This document shows, in pieces, positions 42,344 to 51,942 of a stretch of DNA of 64,000 nt. Both the position numbers and the translations under genes were made by a program. Under the pieces are notes generated by a model. That model worked only from the letters and a program-made list of their open reading frames with translations, had not been told where the DNA came from and searched no databases. The first letter of the stretch is position 1. Every line of letters starts with the position of its first letter. The stretch is from Nitrosospira sp. Nsp14 (GTDB lineage: Bacteria; Pseudomonadota; Gammaproteobacteria; Burkholderiales; Nitrosomonadaceae): NCBI RefSeq assembly GCF_900113575.1, contig NZ_FOPV01000012.1:29429-93428 (forward strand), written 5' to 3'.

Positions 42344-44698
42344 ATGATGGCAGGCATTGAAGGCGAAAATTCCAGTACGCCAGGAACTGAACAGGCGCGG
42401 CCGGGCCCCGGCTTCCGGCGCCGGGTGGTGGTTAAGTTCAAGGATCATGTCCAGCTGCCGCGCGAGGATACGGCGCGAGCGCTGGAGCGACAGGGGGTTG
42501 GTCCCTGGAATGAACTGGCTGCGCGGTTCGGGGGAATCACGCTGGAGCCCCTTCTCTCCATCCAGCCCGAGCAGGTTGCAACGCTCTCGGAACGGGCGCG
42601 GGCGCTGGACCCGTCCTTCCGCGCCGCCAACCTCGCTGCCTATTTCGCAGTGAATATGCCGCCGGGCACGAACGCTGAAGAGCTTGTAAGGTCGCTGTCG
42701 CAATGGGGTTCTGTCGCCGTCGCCTATGTCGAGCCGCCCCCGGTCGAGCCGCCGCTTGTGAATCCCGGGGATGATCCCCGCTTTCCCAACCAGGGTTACC
42801 TCGACCCCGCACCCGATGGCATCGATGCCGAGTATGCCTGGAATTTCCCCGGCGGCGACGGCGCGGGCCAGGCACTGGTGGACATGGAATGGGGATGGAC
42901 CTTCAACCACGAGGATTTGGCGGCGCATGGCATCACGCTCATCTCGGGCGTGAATCATTCCTATTTTTCCCACGGCAGCAGCGTGCTGGGAGAAATCGCG
43001 GCGGTGGATAATGCGCTCGGCTGCGTAGGCATCACGCCCGCGCTCTCCTCCGTCCGCTGTGTCGGCCAACATCGGGCAGACGGCGGGTACAGCACCGCGC
43101 AGGCGATACTGGATGCGATCGGCGTCATGCAATTTGGCGACGTGCTGCTACTCGAAGCGCAAACGAATCTGTTTGGCTACAACCTGGTGCCGGTCGAAAT
43201 CGAACCCGCGGTTTTCGACGTGATCCAGCTCGCGACTTCCCTCGGCATCGTGGTGGTGGAGGCGGCAGGCAATGGTGGTGTGGACCTGGACACCGTGGTC
43301 AACCCCGGCGGGCAGCAGATCTTCAATCGCGCCAGTCCGGACTTTCTCGATTCGGGCGCCATCATCGTAGGCGCCGCAAGTGCCACCGCGCCGCACGCGC
43401 GGCTGGGGTTCTCCTGCCACGGCAGCCGCGTCGACTGCTATGGATGGGGCGAAAGCGTGGATACTCTCGCTTCCGATTCCACCAATACCGCAACCAACCT
43501 CTATACCACCGGGTTCAACGGTACTTCCAGCGCCTCGCCAATTGTCACTGGCGCGGCGCTCGCGGTGCAGGGCCTGATGCAGGCAGCCAGCGGCGGCCGC
43601 CTCGCGTCGTGGCAACTGCGCATGATCCTCTCCGATCCCGCGAACGGCACCGCATCCCAAAACCCGGCGGTGGACCGCATCGGCGTCATGCCCAACTTGC
43701 GGGCGATCATCGATGGTATGGTGCTCAACCTGTCGCCCGATATCTATCTGCGGGACTTTGTAGGCGACAATGGCGACCCCCACTTGGGCGCCATTTCGTC
43801 CAGCCCCGACATCATTCTGCGCCAGACGGCCGTGCCGGACCCCCAGGCGGCGTTCGGCGCCGGGAGCGGCACCGAGAACGATGTGACGCTGGGCTACGAG
43901 GCTGAAAGCGGGCAGGATAATTTCGTTTACGTGCGCGTACGCAACCGTGGCGGTACCGCGGCCTCCAACGTCACCGCCACGGTCTACTGGGCGCCCCCTT
44001 CAACTTTGCTCACGCCTGACCTGTGGACGCTGCTGGGAACGGCCACGCTGCCGACTGTGCCAACGGGTGATCTGCTGACAGTTTCGGATGCCATCGTCTG
44101 GTCTGCGGCGGCGATCCCGGCACCGGGACATTATTGCTTTGTCAGCATCCTTAACACGCCGCGCGACCCAGGCCCCACGCCGGCTGATTTAATGGACTGG
44201 AATAACTTCACCACTTTCATTCGCAGCAACAACAACGTCACCTGGCGCAATTTCAACGTGGTCGATAATGTTCCGCCCCCGCGTGCCGAGCCGCCAGGGT
44301 ACGTGGCCCTGCCCTTCATCGCGGCGGGCGCGCCGGACAGGGGTCGCCGCATGCAGCTTGAGATCGTGCCGCGGCTCCCTGCCGGCTCTGAAATCATGCT
44401 CGAATTGCCTCCGGAGTTCGCCGAGCGGCTGCGGGTATGCCCGCATCACGTGGTGTCCCCGGGAGGTCCCAAACCCGACTCTCCTCGGATTGTCCATGTA
44501 GTCATCAATCCTTGCGGCCGCCTGAGCTTTCCCCCCATCGTCTTCCCCGCAAAAGCGCGAATTCCGTTGCGGCTGCTGGTGAAAATACCTGAACCCATGC
44601 GCAAGCACGAGTTCGAGCTGTTCGCCCGGCAGACTTATGAAGGGGAAGAAGTCGGACGCGTTACCTGGCGTCTGGCACCGTCGCGAACACCAATGTAG
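42344..44698 (+). CDS. Subtilisin-like (S8) serine protease with C-terminal domains
   Basis: 784 residues. Catalytic triad visible: Asp in ALVDMEWGW (about residue 183), His in SHGSSVLGE (about 208), the oxyanion Asn in EAAGNGGVD (about 308), and Ser in GTSSASPIVTG (about 392). Residues 1-140 form a long pro-like region (VVVKFKDHVQL) of the inhibitor/propeptide type. After the protease domain come a CARDB/immunoglobulin-like segment (YVRVRNRGGTAASNVTATVYW, about 525-640) and a final beta-rich domain. Notably, no N-terminal signal peptide is seen (MMAGIEGENSS), so how it leaves the cell, or whether it does, is unclear. GGGGAACG precedes the start. Confidence 0.9.
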   Translation: MMAGIEGENSSTPGTEQARPGPGFRRRVVVKFKDHVQLPREDTARALERQGVGPWNELAARFGGITLEPLLSIQPEQVATLSERARALDPSFRAANLAAYFAVNMPPGTNAEELVRSLSQWGSVAVAYVEPPPVEPPLVNPGDDPRFPNQGYLDPAPDGIDAEYAWNFPGGDGAGQALVDMEWGWTFNHEDLAAHGITLISGVNHSYFSHGSSVLGEIAAVDNALGCVGITPALSSVRCVGQHRADGGYSTAQAILDAIGVMQFGDVLLLEAQTNLFGYNLVPVEIEPAVFDVIQLATSLGIVVVEAAGNGGVDLDTVVNPGGQQIFNRASPDFLDSGAIIVGAASATAPHARLGFSCHGSRVDCYGWGESVDTLASDSTNTATNLYTTGFNGTSSASPIVTGAALAVQGLMQAASGGRLASWQLRMILSDPANGTASQNPAVDRIGVMPNLRAIIDGMVLNLSPDIYLRDFVGDNGDPHLGAISSSPDIILRQTAVPDPQAAFGAGSGTENDVTLGYEAESGQDNFVYVRVRNRGGTAASNVTATVYWAPPSTLLTPDLWTLLGTATLPTVPTGDLLTVSDAIVWSAAAIPAPGHYCFVSILNTPRDPGPTPADLMDWNNFTTFIRSNNNVTWRNFNVVDNVPPPRAEPPGYVALPFIAAGAPDRGRRMQLEIVPRLPAGSEIMLELPPEFAERLRVCPHHVVSPGGPKPDSPRIVHVVINPCGRLSFPPIVFPAKARIPLRLLVKIPEPMRKHEFELFARQTYEGEEVGRVTWRLAPSRTPM

Positions 44699-44884
44699 AC
44701 GCGAATTTTCCAGGCGAAGAGCAACCCGACGCTTCTTTCACCTCCCGCTGGGGGCCGCCACCGCCCCAGCGGTCGGGTGGACTTGCTTGTTGTGCTGCGC
44801 CGGGAGGAATGTGCTGCAGCGAACAGATCGATGTCTCCCCTCTTTTTTATAGTGACGTATGCTTCTTATTTAGGGAGGAACGGA

Positions 44885-45346
44885 ATGGATAATGACAAAA
44901 TCGTAAGCGTGCTCAACGGGCTGATCGACATTTCGCGCGATGGTGCGGCGGGGTTCAGGACGTGCGCTGACGATACGGACGATGTCACTTCGAAAGTATA
45001 TTTTCAGAACCGGGCGCAAAGTTGCGATGAAGCGGTTCGCGTGCTAAGCGCCGAGGTAAGACGCTACGGTGGCACACCCGATACGAGCGGAAGCGCGGCA
45101 GGCACGTTGCATCGCGCCTGGGTCGACTTAAAAACAATGTTGACTGATCAGGACAATGTGGCGGTGCTGGAGGAATGCGAACGCGGCGAAACCTTGGCCG
45201 TAATGGCCTATGAAAATGCCTTGCGGGAAGAACTGCCAGGCGAGCTGCGCGCTATTCTTGATCTCCAGTACGAGGGTGCGAAAAGGAACCATGACCGGGT
45301 GCGGCAGCTGCGCGACGCGGCTCGGCATCGCGCCGGAACCGCTTAA
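44885..45346 (+). CDS. PA2169/DUF2383-type four-helix-bundle protein
   Basis: 153 residues starting MDNDKIVSVLNGLIDISRDG, the hallmark opening of this family, followed by helices FQNRAQSCDEAVRVLSAEVRR, GTLHRAWVDLKTML and AVLEECERGETLAVMAYENAL, then LEYEG-like DLQYEGAKRNHDRVRQL. The helices have a ferritin-like pattern of acidic and His positions. Family members appear in stress and stationary-phase contexts; function is not established. Start chosen at 44885 because GGGAGGAACGGA lies directly before it; TATAGT at about 44849 is a possible -10. Confidence 0.85.
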   Translation: MDNDKIVSVLNGLIDISRDGAAGFRTCADDTDDVTSKVYFQNRAQSCDEAVRVLSAEVRRYGGTPDTSGSAAGTLHRAWVDLKTMLTDQDNVAVLEECERGETLAVMAYENALREELPGELRAILDLQYEGAKRNHDRVRQLRDAARHRAGTA

Positions 45347-45561
45347 ACGCCGAAGTCACTTCATCCGTCACTTCATCCGGAATTGCGTGGGAATCGTACC
45401 TGGCAACACCGATTGCCGGGCGGGAGAACGCCATGGGACCGGATTTCCCCGTTGCGGCTTCACCACGCGAATTTCCCAAGGCCGCTACCGGATCAGGGCT
45501 GCGGCCGCAGGCACATCTTGCCCACGTAGGAAACCACAAAGGCCCCTGGTTGACGAAGATA

Positions 45562-46974
45562 CTATTTTGATACGCGGTGAAGCGTGAGCGTACGCTTGTC
45601 TTGTGTGTTCAACGTCGCTGTCTTGCCATCCGCGTCGATATTGAATGACACCGGGCCGTTGGTGGAAAAACCGGCGCAACCGTTCGTATCGTAGGTAAAT
45701 CCCTTGATATTCAGAGTCTTGCCGCCCGAATCATAAGTATATGAAGCAAACTCGACGCCCGGGTCGCCGCAGCTCTCATGATCGGCTGTTTTAATATCGC
45801 CAATGGGATCGACCATCATGTATTTGCCGTTCGAGAAGAACAAATAGATTGGCGTCTTCATCGTAGCGGGATCAGCAGTCCATGCGCCGGTAATGCCTTT
45901 CGGATCGTTCTCCATCGGGGAAAAATGACTTTCCTTGACCTCGGTCTGGATGGGCTCCTTGGAAGAGCTGATCTCCAGTGTACCGGCGATGTGGAAGAGC
46001 TCACCGAAGAGGCTCTTCTGTTCCCTCTTCCTTTGCACCGTAAAAATATCCGAGGTAATCAAATCGTAGCCATCGCTACGAACTCTCCAGTTTGGGCGCG
46101 GATGCGACAACCCGGCTTGAAGATTGGTATCGATCACAGGTTTTGCAGCGAATTTGAAGCCCCTGTTATTCACACCGGACAGGTGCGCCGTGCCGTATTC
46201 CACCCCGGCTTTACTGACCAAACTGCCGCCGCAGACGCGGTTGGTGTCGCAGGAGTCGTCCGGGGATGCCTCGCCTTGCAAATACTCGCCAGCGTCATCC
46301 ACACCGCTACCTGCGATACGGACTATGGAAGCTGTCCCATCATCCTGCTTGACCCAGATCTGGTTGCCGAGCATGGCCATTCCCTGCGAAAGGAAGTGAC
46401 GGGTGGCCTGCACCGGGGTTTTTATCGGTCCGGAAACACCGGCCGCCTCCCTCACCTTCTGCAACTCCGGTGACGCGGCAAACGCAGCGGGTTCGCTATC
46501 GAGGTTGATCGAGGCGCTGAGAGCCGCTGCAGCATTGCCGGGAATGGAAATCCCATTCTCCGGATTACCATCCGCATCCAGTGACTGAAACAGGACAAGG
46601 ATGTTTCGCAACCTGTGATCGTTATCTCCCGCCAATTCCATAGGTGTAATGATAGCCGCGCCTGTTACCTTGCCCAGTAGCAGGCTGCCCAGCTTGAACT
46701 CTACCGTATCGCCATGGTTATACTTGAATATCCCGTTCTCATCCGTGGTTCCGGTAGCACCGGATGAGGCCGCGTATGCCACTCCGCTTACCGCCGCATC
46801 CAGCAGTTTCCCGGTGGTAGGTCCTTTTTCCGTCTTACCGCGACCGCTGCCGCTGCTGCTGCCGCCGGCCGGCGAGGGCCCGCTCCCATCGCCGCACGCG
46901 GCGAGACTCATCGCCAGCGCTATTGGCAGCAAATGTTTCCGGGAAATCGCTTTTCTTTTCTGATCAAACTTCAT
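45562..46974 (-). CDS. Large lipoprotein with a carboxypeptidase-regulatory-like N-terminal domain
   Basis: 470 residues with a lipoprotein signal (LPIALAMSLAAC, lipobox Cys about 27), a Ser/Gly linker, then the block LLDAAVSGVAYAASSGATGTTDENGIFKYNHGDTVEFKLGSLLLG. That block is a common N-terminal module of proteobacterial surface lipoproteins of unknown function. The C-terminal half (about 330-470) resembles a lipocalin-like beta-barrel repeat (GITGAWTADPATMKTPIYLFFSNGKYMMVD, ITLHRVSK-like end). Expected at the outer membrane. Role unknown. Confidence 0.75.
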   Translation of the reverse strand: MKFDQKRKAISRKHLLPIALAMSLAACGDGSGPSPAGGSSSGSGRGKTEKGPTTGKLLDAAVSGVAYAASSGATGTTDENGIFKYNHGDTVEFKLGSLLLGKVTGAAIITPMELAGDNDHRLRNILVLFQSLDADGNPENGISIPGNAAAALSASINLDSEPAAFAASPELQKVREAAGVSGPIKTPVQATRHFLSQGMAMLGNQIWVKQDDGTASIVRIAGSGVDDAGEYLQGEASPDDSCDTNRVCGGSLVSKAGVEYGTAHLSGVNNRGFKFAAKPVIDTNLQAGLSHPRPNWRVRSDGYDLITSDIFTVQRKREQKSLFGELFHIAGTLEISSSKEPIQTEVKESHFSPMENDPKGITGAWTADPATMKTPIYLFFSNGKYMMVDPIGDIKTADHESCGDPGVEFASYTYDSGGKTLNIKGFTYDTNGCAGFSTNGPVSFNIDADGKTATLNTQDKRTLTLHRVSK

Positions 46975-47403
46975 GCAGGTGATCCGTTCTGTTTAGATTA
47001 AGCAATTCTAAACTATAACACTGCGATGGTGAAAAGCACCTTTGCTCTTTGCTTGATGGGCCCGGGCTAGCCTTGCTGTCATACAAATGAAATAACACCT
47101 GCCGGGCTAACTCCGCCTATTACACAAATGCGGCCTACCGCACAGAAAACTAGTCTTAACGTATCTACAATGTGAAGCGGTAATGTCTGTTGACTCACTA
47201 CTTGCGAAAAATGGTTCAATACGTTCCTTACATCCGAACTGCGGAAGGCCAGATAGAGCGGATCGCTCATGCCATCTTCAAAACCACCGGGGAGTCCCGA
47301 GACCCATACGTGCACGAGGAATCGCTTGTGGGGTGGCCGGAATCGAAGGTGTTCTGGGCAAAGTCGGTAGGGCCCAGCTTAGGCATCGCGCCCTTCAACT
47401 TTT
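46975..47403. other. Intergenic region before MITE copy 2
   Basis: Contains a 71-codon plus-strand frame (47190-47405; YVPYIRTAEGQIERIAHAIF...) whose stop lies at the very edge of the MITE-like element. It has no good ribosome binding site and may be the front of a gene cut off by the insertion. No family recognised. Confidence 0.35.
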
Positions 47404-47677
47404 AGGGAAGCGCTGAACAAATCTCCGCTGGCGCGACGCGACTTTGCGGGATGGGATGCGCGAAAGGCGACGACGCGAATGGTTGGATCCCCTTCGCTAG
47501 GAGCCTACAAGGCAGACCGCCCGCAAGCCCCGTCCCTCGGGGTTGCTGTAAAATCGGGGGCTCATGGCGTTGCGCTCCTTGGCATCGTAGTCCCAGCTAC
47601 GACCAGCGTCGCGCGCCTTATGATCATCCCGATTTTAACAACAACGCGCTCAGCGAGGATTTGTTCAGCGCTTCCCT
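47404..47677. mobile_element. MITE-like element, copy 2 (274 bp)
   Basis: Inverted ends AGGGAAGCGCTGAACAAATC and its complement (right end near 47677), same interior as copy 1 at 2525-2801 with small indels. The outermost bases differ from copy 1 (AGGGAAGCG against GGACCG) while the next 14 are shared, so the two copies diverged or belong to sister subfamilies. It lies directly upstream of a broken hydrolase gene and supplies the apparent start of that ORF. Confidence 0.75.
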
Positions 47678-47689
47678 GGCTCTCGATGC

Positions 47690-48721
47690 TGACGGACTGG
47701 CGCCGTTCGTCCTGAAAAATTCGCTTCAGGCCTTGAGGAGGGTATTTTTTTGCCTTTTTGCCTTTTCACTTGATCCGCCCGGTTCCTGTTGTTGCTGGCG
47801 AACCATCGGCGGCATTCCCCAAAGCCTCTGGTTTCGCGGCGTATCCCGATCCGACCCCGCGTTGATTCTGCTTCACGGCGGTCCGGGCACGAGCGAATCG
47901 GCGCTCTTTCGTCACTATAATTCCGCGCTGGAACGCCATTTCCTGGTTGTGTATTGGGAGCAGCGCGGGACGGGCCGCTCCTTCAACCCTGCCATTTCGC
48001 CCCAGAGCATGACCATCGCCCAATCCGTGCGCGACCTCGACGAAGTGGTGGAACTGGTGAGACGCCGCTTCGGCAAGGATAAGGTGGTGCTCCTTGCCCA
48101 CTCCTGGGGCACGGTCCTGGGGACGATCTATGCCGCCCGTTACCCGGAGAAGGTTTCGGTCTATGTCGGTATCGCGCAAGTTGCGAACGCCCCGCGGGGC
48201 CGCAGGTTATCCTATGATTTCGCGCTTTCCGAAGCAAAGAAGCGCAATAATGCAAAGGCCGTCGCGGAATTGATGGCTATCGGGCCGCCCCCTTATGACT
48301 CGTGGATGAAAAACTGATCACCGGAAAATGGGTCGAGCGTTTTGGCGGCATGTTCCGTTCAGACCTGTCCACCGGCAAGCTCATCTGGGCAGCGCTTGGC
48401 ACCGATGAGGCAAACCTTATCGATCTGGTCGCCTTTGGTCGGGGCAACCGCTTTTCGTTGGTACATTTGGAGGATGAGATTTCGCGGCTCGAACTAAACG
48501 AGGACTACAGGCACTTTAATGTACCCGTCATTTTCCTGCTCGGCCGCCATGACCGCCATATTCCAGCCATTTTGGCGGAGCAATATTTTCAAGCGATCCA
48601 GGCGCCGATAAAACGCCTGGTATGGTTTGAGCGCTCCGAGCATAACCCACCCTTTGAAGAGCCGGGGAAGTTCAACCGGATATTGATCGAGGACGTGCTG
48701 CCTTTTACACGGATCAGATAA
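47690..48721 (+). pseudogene. Alpha/beta-hydrolase (proline-iminopeptidase-like) pseudogene
   Basis: Reads IGGIPQSLWFRG, oxyanion motif LLHGGPG, VYWEQRGTGRSF and nucleophile AHSWGTVLG in one frame up to a stop at 48315-48317. After a one-base shift near 48300 it continues with VDEKLITGKWVERF, the acid residue region LGRHDRHIP and the catalytic His in SEHNPPFEE to 48721. The first residues (VFFCLFAFSL...) look like a scrambled membrane segment, and the original start is absent: the MITE element stands where the 5' end should be. Family members hydrolyse peptide or ester bonds; this copy is unlikely to be active unless the frameshift is a read error. Confidence 0.85.
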
Positions 48722-48910
48722 GCTGAATAGAGAAACAAGCGATCAAGCAACGGCGGAGAATAGTTTTGCGCGGCTTGCGGCAATACAAGATGAACCGACG
48801 AGAGTTGCGAGACGAGTCAAGGACTCAGAACAGGGGCAGCTATCCGGTCGATGATAAGTACCGCTTGAGAAGAAGTAACGGGGAACGGGGAATGAGCGGC
48901 TTTGAATAAT

Positions 48911-48948
48911 ATACCGCTCACGCCGACCTGGTTCGACGTGAGCGGTAT
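48911..48948. terminator. Strong symmetrical hairpin between the hydrolase remnant and a lipoprotein gene
   Basis: Perfect 12-base stem ATACCGCTCACG (48911-48922) / CGTGAGCGGTAT (48937-48948) with a 14-base loop, 41 bases beyond the stop of the minus-strand lipoprotein gene. No long T-run, so the terminator role is probable rather than certain. Confidence 0.6.
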
Positions 48949-48988
48949 CCTCGTAACTCGGGAATAACGTGTTACACGTTAAAAAGGT

Positions 48989-49441
48989 TTACAGACGATT
49001 GCCAGCGTCCTCGCCGATCTTCGCTTTGATTTCCCGACCGTCATCCTGCCGATCGGACGCCGCATAGTTGCCCTTTGCCAGTTCCGCCGCCATATTGCGG
49101 TGATGCGCGGCCAGCTTTACGTTGTCTTCCACCGCGCGCTCGTATCTGGAGAGCAAAGCCGCGGTACGAGACTTGTTATCCTGGGCTTGCCGACCATAGA
49201 GGTAGCTTTTTTCCTCTAAATGCTGAAGCCGTTTCTTTTGCTCTTCCGCCTTTGCGCGCAATTCCTTCGCTGCGCTTTGATAGCGCTGAGCCAAGCGATC
49301 ATGTTCCGCATAGGTTCGCGCGCTCTCCGTAGCCTTGCGGGCGGTGGCATTCTCGGCTTCGTGGGGTCCCATCTGTGCGCATGCGGTGAGGAAACCGAGC
49401 ATGGACAAAACCGCGAGATGCTTTCCTATTGTCGTTTTCAT
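48989..49441 (-). CDS. Small coiled-coil lipoprotein
   Basis: 150 residues: lipoprotein signal MKTTIGKHLAVLSMLGFLTAC (Cys about 21), then an almost wholly helical, charged mature part (ESARTYAEHDRLAQRYQSAAKELRAKAEEQKKRLQHL, about 38-75) typical of a coiled coil. Related in style to small periplasmic lipoproteins with DUF4398-like or Lpp-like helices, but I cannot assign a family. Stands alone, with its hairpin downstream. Confidence 0.75.
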   Translation of the reverse strand: MKTTIGKHLAVLSMLGFLTACAQMGPHEAENATARKATESARTYAEHDRLAQRYQSAAKELRAKAEEQKKRLQHLEEKSYLYGRQAQDNKSRTAALLSRYERAVEDNVKLAAHHRNMAAELAKGNYAASDRQDDGREIKAKIGEDAGNRL

Positions 49442-49702
49442 GATAGTAATGAACCCAAAAGGATTGAAAGTGATGCCATCCTATCGTAGTCAATACTATG
49501 AGTATATTGGGGAAACCCTTGTTTTACGCTAAGGGAAACCCTTAGGTCACATTTTTGTGTCAGAAGTGTAAAATGTGGACGATGATAACGCTTGAGGCGT
49601 TTAAGGCGATAACCATCTGAAGGGGCTGAGATAAGTGGTGGTCATGCAGATGCGGTTAAATCCCGCAGCCGCCATAAGGTGATGCGGCCGGCGAGGGCCG
49701 CG

Positions 49703-50359
49703 CTAACGCTCTTCCGAAATCCACTGCGCCGCATAACGTATCAGGTCGGCTCCGTCTTTCAAATTCAATTTGGAGCGGATGTTAAAGCGGTGCGTTTCAA
49801 TGGTCTTGATACTGCGGCTCAGCAACTTGGCAATTTCCTGGCTGCTATGTCCGGACCCAATCAAGTGCAGCACTTCAAACTCGCTCGGGGTGAGACTGTT
49901 GATCAGCGGTTCAGGCTGCGGATGACCGGTGGCGACCCGGTTCAGCATCCTCGCATGCATCTGCTTGCTTAGATAGACATTCCCCGCCAATACCTCGCGG
50001 ATCGCAGCCACCAGCACTTCACCCGGCTCCTGCTTCATCACGTAGCCTCGCGCGCCGGCACGCAACGCCCGCTGCGCGTAAACGGCTTCGTCATGCATGG
50101 AGACAACCAGCACCGGCAACGCCGGAGCAACGGCATGAATGCTTTTTATTACCTCAAGGCCTGATAGGGTCTTGAGGGAGACATCCATCAAAACGATCTG
50201 CGGATGCGGCTCGGTCTTCAGTTTGTCCAACGCTTCCGCACCATCGCCGGCCTCGGCCACCACTTCCAGATCAGATTCCAGATTGATGAGCATCGCCATG
50301 CCGTGCCGCAACATGGCGTGGTCATCCACCAGCATTACTTTTGCTTTAGAAGCTGCCAT
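49703..50359 (-). CDS. NarL/FixJ-family response regulator
   Basis: 218 residues. Receiver domain with VDDHAMLRHGMAML and phosphoacceptor Asp in IVLMDVSLKTLSG (about residue 57), conserved Lys in GYVMKQE. C-terminal LuxR-type helix-turn-helix (about 150-210): LTPSEFEVLHLIGSGHSSQEIAKLLSRSIKTIETHRFNIRSKL. The start lies one base after the stop of the upstream kinase gene, so the two form a tightly coupled operon. Targets cannot be inferred from the window. Confidence 0.93.
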   Translation of the reverse strand: MAASKAKVMLVDDHAMLRHGMAMLINLESDLEVVAEAGDGAEALDKLKTEPHPQIVLMDVSLKTLSGLEVIKSIHAVAPALPVLVVSMHDEAVYAQRALRAGARGYVMKQEPGEVLVAAIREVLAGNVYLSKQMHARMLNRVATGHPQPEPLINSLTPSEFEVLHLIGSGHSSQEIAKLLSRSIKTIETHRFNIRSKLNLKDGADLIRYAAQWISEER

Positions 50360-50360
50360 A

Positions 50361-51788
50361 TCAGACCGTCCGCATTTCCAGTCGTACTTCGACGCCGCCC
50401 TCGGGTCGCCGCAGGAAATGCAGCGTCGCGCCGAGCTGCCGCGCCCGGTATTTCATGATCTTGATGCCCATACCCGGGGTCGGCACGGGTTTTCCCGCAG
50501 CGAAGCCCCGTCCATTGTCGATGATGGACATGCGGAGGACGCCATGCTCTGACGCCAGCGAGATTCTCAGATGTTGAGTCCCCCCGTGCCGTATGGCGTT
50601 ATTGGCCGCTTCCTGGGCTATCCGGTAAAGGTTGAGCGCGACATTGTTATCGTTGATGACGACGTCGTTCTTGCAAACAAAGTCAAAGGGTATCTTGTAA
50701 GTAGCGGCGATCCTGGACGCAAAGGCCTGCAATGCGGCGGTCAAACCCTTGGTTTCAAGTTCAAACGGGAGCAGGCCCTGGGCAAGCTGCTTGCATTGCA
50801 TGACCGCGGTTTGCGCCTGTGCCGCGATGGCCGCGGCGATGGTGGCAACATCGCTGCTGCCCGACGCCGTTATCTTTTTTTCCAGGGCCTTGGCCTGGTA
50901 CCCAATGGCCGCGATCTGCTGTCCAAGGTTGTCGTGCAACTCCTGTCCAAGCGTGCGCTGGTGTTCTTCCGCTATCGACACCAGCGTTTGCTCCAGCAGT
51001 TTGCGCTCGAGCCAGCGTTCCAGGTCCGTTGACACCGCGTCGATGAGCCGCTGCTCCTCCGGTACCAGGAAGGGTTTGTCGTCTGGATAAAACACGCGCA
51101 AACAGCCGCGCGACTTATTGTTGACGTTGATCTCGGAGCGCAGTTCGTGCGTGCGGCGCTCGCTGTGATTTGCGGACACGAAGCGCCGGCCGCCCAGCTC
51201 GATTACGCCGCTCGCAAGTTCCGGAAACTGCATCGCAGGCAGCAGGTGTTCGAAAACCTGCTGGCACGCCCGGTCGATCGACAGCTCCTGCCCCAGGCCG
51301 CGGCGGATCTCATAAAGACAGGTAATTTCCTTCAGACGCTCACGCAGGGCTTCGTCGATTTCCTTGCGTTCGAGCCACATCTCCAGATCACTCGCGACCG
51401 CGTCGATAAGCCGCTGCTCTTCCGGCACCAGGAATGGCTTTTCCGGGGGATAGAATACCTGCAAATGCCCGCGGATCTTGCCATTCACCCTTATCGTCGA
51501 TTGCAGCAAGTGCGTCACCCGTCCAGAGTGGTTGCGGGAGGCGAAAGCCGTGCCATCCAGTTCGATCACCGCGCTTGCCATCTCAGGGAATTGCATCGCG
51601 GGGACCAGGTGCTCGAAAACCTGCTCGCAAACCTCATCCACCGACAATTCGAGCCCCATCCCGCGGCGAATTTCATACAGGCAGGTAATTTCCTTCAGGC
51701 GCTCGTGCAGCACCTGCCCTGTATCCGCCGCCTCCCCGGCGTCGGCCGCAACGCGTGTCTCTATAGCGCTTTCATCCATGTTTCCCAT
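50361..51788 (-). CDS. Histidine kinase (HisKA_3/NarX-type) with a duplicated sensor module
   Basis: 475 residues from ATG 51788 (MGNMDESAIE). Two almost identical roughly 140-residue modules (about 30-165 and 170-305), each with the helix ERLKEITCLYEIRRG, then EQVFEHL-PAMQFPE, VIELDG, a GAF-like beta part (GHLQVFYPPEKPFL) and EEQRLIDAV. Then the dimerisation helix with the phospho-acceptor His in GQELHDNLGQQIAA and the ATPase domain (AQEAANNAIRHGG, SIIDNGRGF, GMGIKIMKYRA). No membrane segment, so this is a soluble sensor. The exact start is uncertain; 51779 is an alternative. Confidence 0.9.
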   Translation of the reverse strand: MGNMDESAIETRVAADAGEAADTGQVLHERLKEITCLYEIRRGMGLELSVDEVCEQVFEHLVPAMQFPEMASAVIELDGTAFASRNHSGRVTHLLQSTIRVNGKIRGHLQVFYPPEKPFLVPEEQRLIDAVASDLEMWLERKEIDEALRERLKEITCLYEIRRGLGQELSIDRACQQVFEHLLPAMQFPELASGVIELGGRRFVSANHSERRTHELRSEINVNNKSRGCLRVFYPDDKPFLVPEEQRLIDAVSTDLERWLERKLLEQTLVSIAEEHQRTLGQELHDNLGQQIAAIGYQAKALEKKITASGSSDVATIAAAIAAQAQTAVMQCKQLAQGLLPFELETKGLTAALQAFASRIAATYKIPFDFVCKNDVVINDNNVALNLYRIAQEAANNAIRHGGTQHLRISLASEHGVLRMSIIDNGRGFAAGKPVPTPGMGIKIMKYRARQLGATLHFLRRPEGGVEVRLEMRTV

Positions 51789-51942
51789 TGGGGATCCGCC
51801 TGTTAGGTCAATCCGGTATCTATGTTGCCTCTGTGATCGCAATCGTATCCCTCGCATCAAACCTCCGGCCTGAACCGGAACCTGTCGCTGTCAACCGGCT
51901 TCGGGCGATCCTCACCCCAGCCTTTGATTGGTCAAATAAGTA

